Under the pieces are notes generated by a model that did no database searches, had not been told where the DNA came from, and worked only from the letters and a program-made list of their open reading frames with translations. This document shows, in pieces, positions 60,497-64,000 of a stretch of DNA of 64,000 nucleotides. The translations under genes were made by a program, and so were the position numbers. This DNA comes from Halalkalicoccus subterraneus (GTDB taxonomy: Archaea; Halobacteriota; Halobacteria; Halobacteriales; Halalkalicoccaceae): positions 1 through 64,000 of the forward strand of contig NZ_RDQG01000015.1 of NCBI RefSeq assembly GCF_003697815.1, in the 5' to 3' direction. The first letter of the stretch is position 1; each line of letters begins with the position of its first letter.

Positions 60497-61390
60497 TTAG
60501 AACTCGCCCAACTTCTTTTGACGCAGATCAGCCTCAAGGTCAGAAATGAATTCGTCTGCCTTGTTCCGCAGAGCTTGGAATGAACTCGACTTGTGGAACC
60601 ATGCTGGCTTGTCGTCCTTCTGCACCTTCCGCAGATGCTCATCTAACCCCTTCTTATTGTACTTATCGAGGAACTTTTCGCCCCATGTTCGCAACTCCTT
60701 CTTCTTCACCTCACTCATTGATCCCCAGAGCTTGTGCGACTCAGCTAACAGCTCATCTACGTTAAATGGGTCTGAGCCGTACTCACCTGCCAACTGAATC
60801 GCAGCATTCAACATATAGATACAGAACTGAGTATGATCCTCATCCTCAGCATCAAACGGATAGTAATCCGTGGGGATGTCCTTTCCGTGAGGCACCTCAA
60901 TTGGAAACGCATCATCTAGGTCGGGCTCGCCAAACTCCTCTGAGCCCACGATCTCGATACGTAGGTTTGCATCCCCAACGTGTGCCTCAAATTGTACGGT
61001 CGTGAAATTGAACTCGCTTAAGTCATGGATCTCGGTCAGATCACCAAACGAAGAATACGAGAAATCGACACTCAGTTCATCCGGAGAGACACCTTGGACA
61101 GCTCCACGAAGTACGAGTTGGTCGGGATTCTGAACTGCTGTGTCGTACCGCTCGTTTTGGTGATTTTTCAAGTGATATGATTTAAAATCCAATAGCAAAC
61201 TATGCTTGCGCCGATGAGCAGTCAGAATCAAATCCGGCTGAATGTAGTCGCCCTTAATGGGGATGCCTGGTTCAATGATATCCACGGTATACCCTAACTT
61301 TGATAGGGTATCTGGGAATCGGTCGTCTAGTTGGCACAAACCTATCCATGCATTCATCTGTACCGTGTGCGGCGATAGATAGTACGTCAT
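60497..61390 (-). CDS. PD-(D/E)XK nuclease-like protein
   Basis: A 297-residue protein. GDYIQPDLILTAHRRKHSLL then LDFKSYHLKN gives D53 and D68-x-K70, the PD-x(14)-DxK pattern of the nuclease superfamily. The rest is acidic with a helical end (SFQALRNKADEFISDLEADL). It starts one base inside the stop of the gene before it (TAATG), so the two are made together. A DNA-cutting effector of an unknown two-gene system is likely; the pairing is seen, the function is inferred. Confidence 0.65.
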   Translation of the reverse strand: MTYYLSPHTVQMNAWIGLCQLDDRFPDTLSKLGYTVDIIEPGIPIKGDYIQPDLILTAHRRKHSLLLDFKSYHLKNHQNERYDTAVQNPDQLVLRGAVQGVSPDELSVDFSYSSFGDLTEIHDLSEFNFTTVQFEAHVGDANLRIEIVGSEEFGEPDLDDAFPIEVPHGKDIPTDYYPFDAEDEDHTQFCIYMLNAAIQLAGEYGSDPFNVDELLAESHKLWGSMSEVKKKELRTWGEKFLDKYNKKGLDEHLRKVQKDDKPAWFHKSSSFQALRNKADEFISDLEADLRQKKLGEF

Positions 61391-62559
61391 TATGCCGTCA
61401 GACCAACTTTCGAGTTCTTTGGATTACTTCGCTCGCCAAAGGAGGCCTCTGCATCGTAGTATCGCTGGATGTTGGAAAAGATTCGCAAGGCAGTGTTTCC
61501 ACACGCGTCATCAGGGAGGTAGAGTCGAATCCAATCTCGCTTGATTTCTAGCGTGAAGCTGTCGTTGTTGTGGAGGTCAGTCCCTCGAACCTTGTAGTAG
61601 TCGTCCGCAAGCCAAGTACCAACTCCCCAGAGTCGGAGTGGTTTTGTGGCGGAGGTGAAACTGTCGGCGAACTCTTTCAGATTCTCCACTGTGTTGGCGA
61701 GGTTGATTACTATTGGAGTTCCCTCAATGGATTGGCCTGATGAATGCCGTTCGTCTTCTTCAACCTCGATTTCGCGGATTGGATATCCAATCCGACTTTC
61801 TTCTTCAATTCCTCGAATGAGGTCTGCATAGAGTTCTCGTATGGTTTCGACGAACGACAGGTGCGCTTGAATGTCATTACCACCTCTAGTAGTTATCCGG
61901 CCATTGTTATCGATCCGCTCGATCACAGCCCCTTCTTCCACCTCCCGACGAATTTTCACCGAGGATAGCGACATGAACCGCTTCAGATCGGCGTCACTCA
62001 ATGCATCCAGCAGCCAACTCGTTCCTTGGCCTGAACTCTGAATTGACAGTTCCCCGAATGGCAGATGTTCGTCAATATATTCCTCAGAGAATACGTCCTC
62101 AGCATCGTAATTGATGCCTGCCCCTTGGAACTTGCCAAGCGTAGTGAAGTAGCGCTGTAACTGCGCCGGGAACCAGAGATAGTCCAGTCCACTTTGTTCC
62201 GCCATAATCAAGTCCTCCATTGCATCCTTCGCTGGTCGGGACTTCTCGATCGAATAGAATGTCCAGAACCGCTCATCCTGGCTGTCTAAGTAAAACGTCA
62301 GGATTTCTTCGTCGTCCTCATCGCTTGAAGTATCGATGAGTACCTCAAATAGACTGTAATCCACCTTTTCGACAGTCACGTATTCAAATTTCTCCTTGAG
62401 GGTGGTAGCCTCAATATTAGTTTCGACGAGGAATGATTTGAGCATATTCTGTTTGTAGTTCAATTTCTGCTCTTCCAGCAGCTGGTCATAGGTTCCTTCT
62501 ATTACGTGCTGGAAGTGCTCGTAAAGTTCCCGTCGATCCGTCGGTTCTATAGGTGGCAT
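61390..62559 (-). CDS. Unknown protein coupled to a nuclease gene
   Basis: A 389-residue acidic soluble protein, first gene of a two-gene unit. The N-terminal part is helical (DRRELYEHFQHVIEGTYDQL). A middle segment is mixed (WLLDALSDADLKRFMSLSSV). The end has TFTLEIK-type strands and RDWIRLYLPDDACG. I recognise no domain. It could be the sensor or recognition part for the PD-(D/E)XK protein that follows. IS5-type ends lie on both sides (60424 and 62873). Confidence 0.7.
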   Translation of the reverse strand: MPPIEPTDRRELYEHFQHVIEGTYDQLLEEQKLNYKQNMLKSFLVETNIEATTLKEKFEYVTVEKVDYSLFEVLIDTSSDEDDEEILTFYLDSQDERFWTFYSIEKSRPAKDAMEDLIMAEQSGLDYLWFPAQLQRYFTTLGKFQGAGINYDAEDVFSEEYIDEHLPFGELSIQSSGQGTSWLLDALSDADLKRFMSLSSVKIRREVEEGAVIERIDNNGRITTRGGNDIQAHLSFVETIRELYADLIRGIEEESRIGYPIREIEVEEDERHSSGQSIEGTPIVINLANTVENLKEFADSFTSATKPLRLWGVGTWLADDYYKVRGTDLHNNDSFTLEIKRDWIRLYLPDDACGNTALRIFSNIQRYYDAEASFGERSNPKNSKVGLTA

Positions 62560-62955
62560 AAGTGGATCACGAAGTCGTCCCTTGGTTGGACATTAGCGTA
62601 TAATGGTTGAAAGGGTTTGGCATAGGCTGCAAGTGGAATTCTACAGGCCATTCGCTTCAATTCTTGGGGGGAGACAGAGGGTGCAGACAACACACAAACA
62701 GTGATCTCTCCCGCGAGACGTTGCCCTGTGTTGAAATCGTTCCTGTGGCGTAATCAAATTGGATCGCTTCCAGTCAGAGGTTCACTATCTCGTGAAAATA
62801 TCGTAGCAATTCCTCTCTCTCGAAGAATTGTGATTGATCATACGAACAGTGGATTTGATGAAAATGCGCCATGTATTCAGCACAACTTCTGAAACCTATC
62901 ATCGTCTGATTGTTTCAAGAAGGTGACTAATTCATACAGTCGTTGTCCTCGGGAC
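62560..62955. other. Intergenic with IS end
   Basis: Upstream of the gene pair; no coding sequence. The IS5-type end at 62873-62924 is the only recognised element. Confidence 0.5.
62873..62924 (-). mobile_element. Solo IS5-type end
   Basis: GTATTCAGCACAACTTCTG, AAACCTATCATCGTC and GATTGTTTCAAGAAGG, matching the end at 43054 word for word in the first half. No partner in the window. Confidence 0.6.
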
Positions 62956-63504
62956 TTATCGGAGCGCGCACTCCTCGGCGTGGAACTCGGAGCACTCTAC
63001 GTCCCCACGACGGAGCGACTCGCGGCCACAGTCCTCGCACCGGTAGTACGTTGCGCCACCCTGCTCCGGCGGCTCGAGATGCGGGCCGGTAATGAGCGTC
63101 TCGTCGTCCTGAGTGGGCGATTCAGTGGCAACACCACCGTCGGTCACGACCACGGCGTCGTCAACAGGCCGGTGCTCGACGGTCGAATCACCCAGTCCGC
63201 GGTAGTCCTCGCGAGCGGCGATCATCATCTCAACGTCCGTGGTCTCGTCGAGATCGGGCACGGCGCGCCGACCAAGCTCCATTTCGACGCGGCGCTGGTG
63301 CTTGCAGGGGCCGTCATGGTACTTCGAGCTCGGACAGTCACAGGTCTCGGTGATCAGACGGACGCAGTACACTGAGCCGCTCTCGCTGTAAACGTTAAAC
63401 TCGTCGGGCTGGCCAGCGTGGTGATCGATGCGCATGCTCTCGGTCGCGGCGCGGATCGTTCGCTTGTCGATACCTTCTTTCGTGTTCGCTTGTTTCGTGC
63501 TCAT
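62956..63504 (-). CDS. SWIM zinc-finger protein
   Basis: A 182-residue protein from ATG 63504 (MSTKQANTKEGIDKRTIRAA). A SWIM motif CxCx(n)CxH is seen in ITETCDCPSSKYHDGPCKHQ. A second metal site (YRCEDCGRESLRRGDVEC) is at the C-terminus. Such proteins are frequent on haloarchaeal plasmids and proviruses; DNA or protein binding is assumed. It is divergent from the small gene at 63705 with the operator repeats between. Confidence 0.85.
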   Translation of the reverse strand: MSTKQANTKEGIDKRTIRAATESMRIDHHAGQPDEFNVYSESGSVYCVRLITETCDCPSSKYHDGPCKHQRRVEMELGRRAVPDLDETTDVEMMIAAREDYRGLGDSTVEHRPVDDAVVVTDGGVATESPTQDDETLITGPHLEPPEQGGATYYRCEDCGRESLRRGDVECSEFHAEECALR

Positions 63505-63612
63505 GGGTTTGTTCTCTCGACCCGAGACAACCCCGCTCGCCTGTTCTAGCAGGCGGGCGACCATTCATTTCCGTTCCAAGCCACCCCAAGGAGCGGGTCT
63601 GTCTCTACTCAT

Positions 63613-63706
63613 AGTTACTATATACAGTAACTTAAGAGTTACCAAAAGCAGTAACAATACTATATAGAGTAACTATTATAAGAAGGGATACCGTAAATAG
63701 TAACAT
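63613..63706 (+). promoter_or_regulatory. Four operator repeats before 63705
   Basis: AGTTACTATATACAGTAACT (63613-63632), GTTACCAAAAGCAGTAAC, ACTATATAGAGTAAC and ACCGTAAATAGTAAC lie in a row; each is an imperfect form of GTTACT-n-AGTAAC. The last touches the ATG at 63705. One regulator could control both divergent genes. Confidence 0.7.
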
Positions 63707-63932
63707 GGCAGCCATCAAGCCTCGGGTCATGGCTGACGAGCAATACCGCTCACTCTTAACGGAGCGTGAACGGGAGATAATCAGAGGTGAGGCGGACGTC
63801 TCCGAGAGTTATTATTATCGGGTTGTCTCCCGCGTTCGCGATAAGATCGAGGGTCTGGAACATGACTTAGAGGTACTTGAGCATCACGAGACGCTCGCCG
63901 ATGAGCTTCGGGGGGTCGTCTGCGATGAATGA
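63705..63932 (+). CDS. Small helical protein
   Basis: A 75-residue protein (MAAIKPRVMADEQYRSLLTE) of two or three helices: REREIIRGEADVSESYYYRV, VSRVRDKIEGLEHDLEVLEH. Similar small proteins are common on haloarchaeal plasmids and viruses, and the SESYYYRVVSRVR part may be DNA-binding. Its leader is almost absent and its promoter is covered by four operator repeats, so it is tightly controlled and may be its own repressor. Confidence 0.65.
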   Translation: MAAIKPRVMADEQYRSLLTEREREIIRGEADVSESYYYRVVSRVRDKIEGLEHDLEVLEHHETLADELRGVVCDE

Positions 63933-64000
63933 CCGTTCCCTCTGTCGAATTGAGTCCCTGGATTTAAAGTAACGGCATAATGAACTAAAGATGAGATAAG

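Noticed and set aside
60424-62924. Composite transposon carrying the two-gene nuclease unit
   Set aside because: The two IS5-type ends have the same orientation and no matching inverted ends or target duplication could be found, unlike the unit at 40974-43106.

Overview
The window is haloarchaeal plasmid or megaplasmid DNA. The proteins are strongly acidic, starts are often leaderless (ATG about 25 bases after a TATA-like box), and the families are typical of Halobacteria: HTH_10 (Bat-like) regulators, DUF5518, DUF7521, DUF2178/XRE, thermosome, TumE/TumA. An Orc1/Cdc6 gene beside inverted origin-recognition repeats and a ParA gene flanked by iterons show a replicon with its own origin at about 33.3-35.1 kb. 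No rRNA or intact tRNA gene and no CRISPR array was seen. The genus cannot be told from the sequence.

Region 1 (1-17.4 kb) is an accessory array. Mostly very small multi-pass membrane proteins in both orientations lie between copies of a roughly 70-bp imperfect palindrome, here called RepA, so the layout resembles an integron cassette array or a MITE-seeded island. It also holds three intact CPBP (CAAX/ABI) intramembrane protease-like genes, a frameshifted one and a fragment of another. A tiny ORF rich in cysteine (10 of 51 residues) lies divergent to one CPBP gene and looks like a halocin/bacteriocin-type peptide. A Tat-exported glycerophosphodiester phosphodiesterase, a DUF106/EMC3-like membrane protein, a GNAT acetyltransferase and an XRE/DUF2178 pair sit among them.

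Region 2 (17.4-23.4 kb) is a mobilization module: a hairpin cluster (candidate oriT), a ribbon-helix-helix MobC-like protein, a small relaxase-like protein and a VirD4/TraD-type coupling ATPase. VapBC and several about 47-bp palindromes (RepC) follow. Debris of the same module lies at 13.9, 23.3 and probably 39.7 kb.

Region 3 (23.6-36 kb) holds formamidase with an adjacent divergent thermosome paralog, a broken HTH gene, a TumE/TumA toxin-antitoxin pair, the ParA partition locus, and the origin with orc1. Region 4 (36.5-45.3 kb) holds three HTH_10 regulators, a phosphate permease carried inside an IS5-type element with perfect 13-bp inverted ends and an 8-bp target duplication, and an MCM-like protein that has lost its ATPase motifs.

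Region 5 (46-64 kb) is a defence-type region: an Mrr-like nuclease, a fused nuclease/N6-adenine methylase overlapping a SNF2 helicase, an RHH-RAMA protein, a translationally coupled unknown plus PD-(D/E)XK nuclease pair bounded by IS ends, and a SWIM zinc-finger protein divergent from a small gene with four operator repeats. A conserved noncoding block with hairpins occurs twice (29.9 and 47.4 kb), each time upstream of a paralogous membrane gene.
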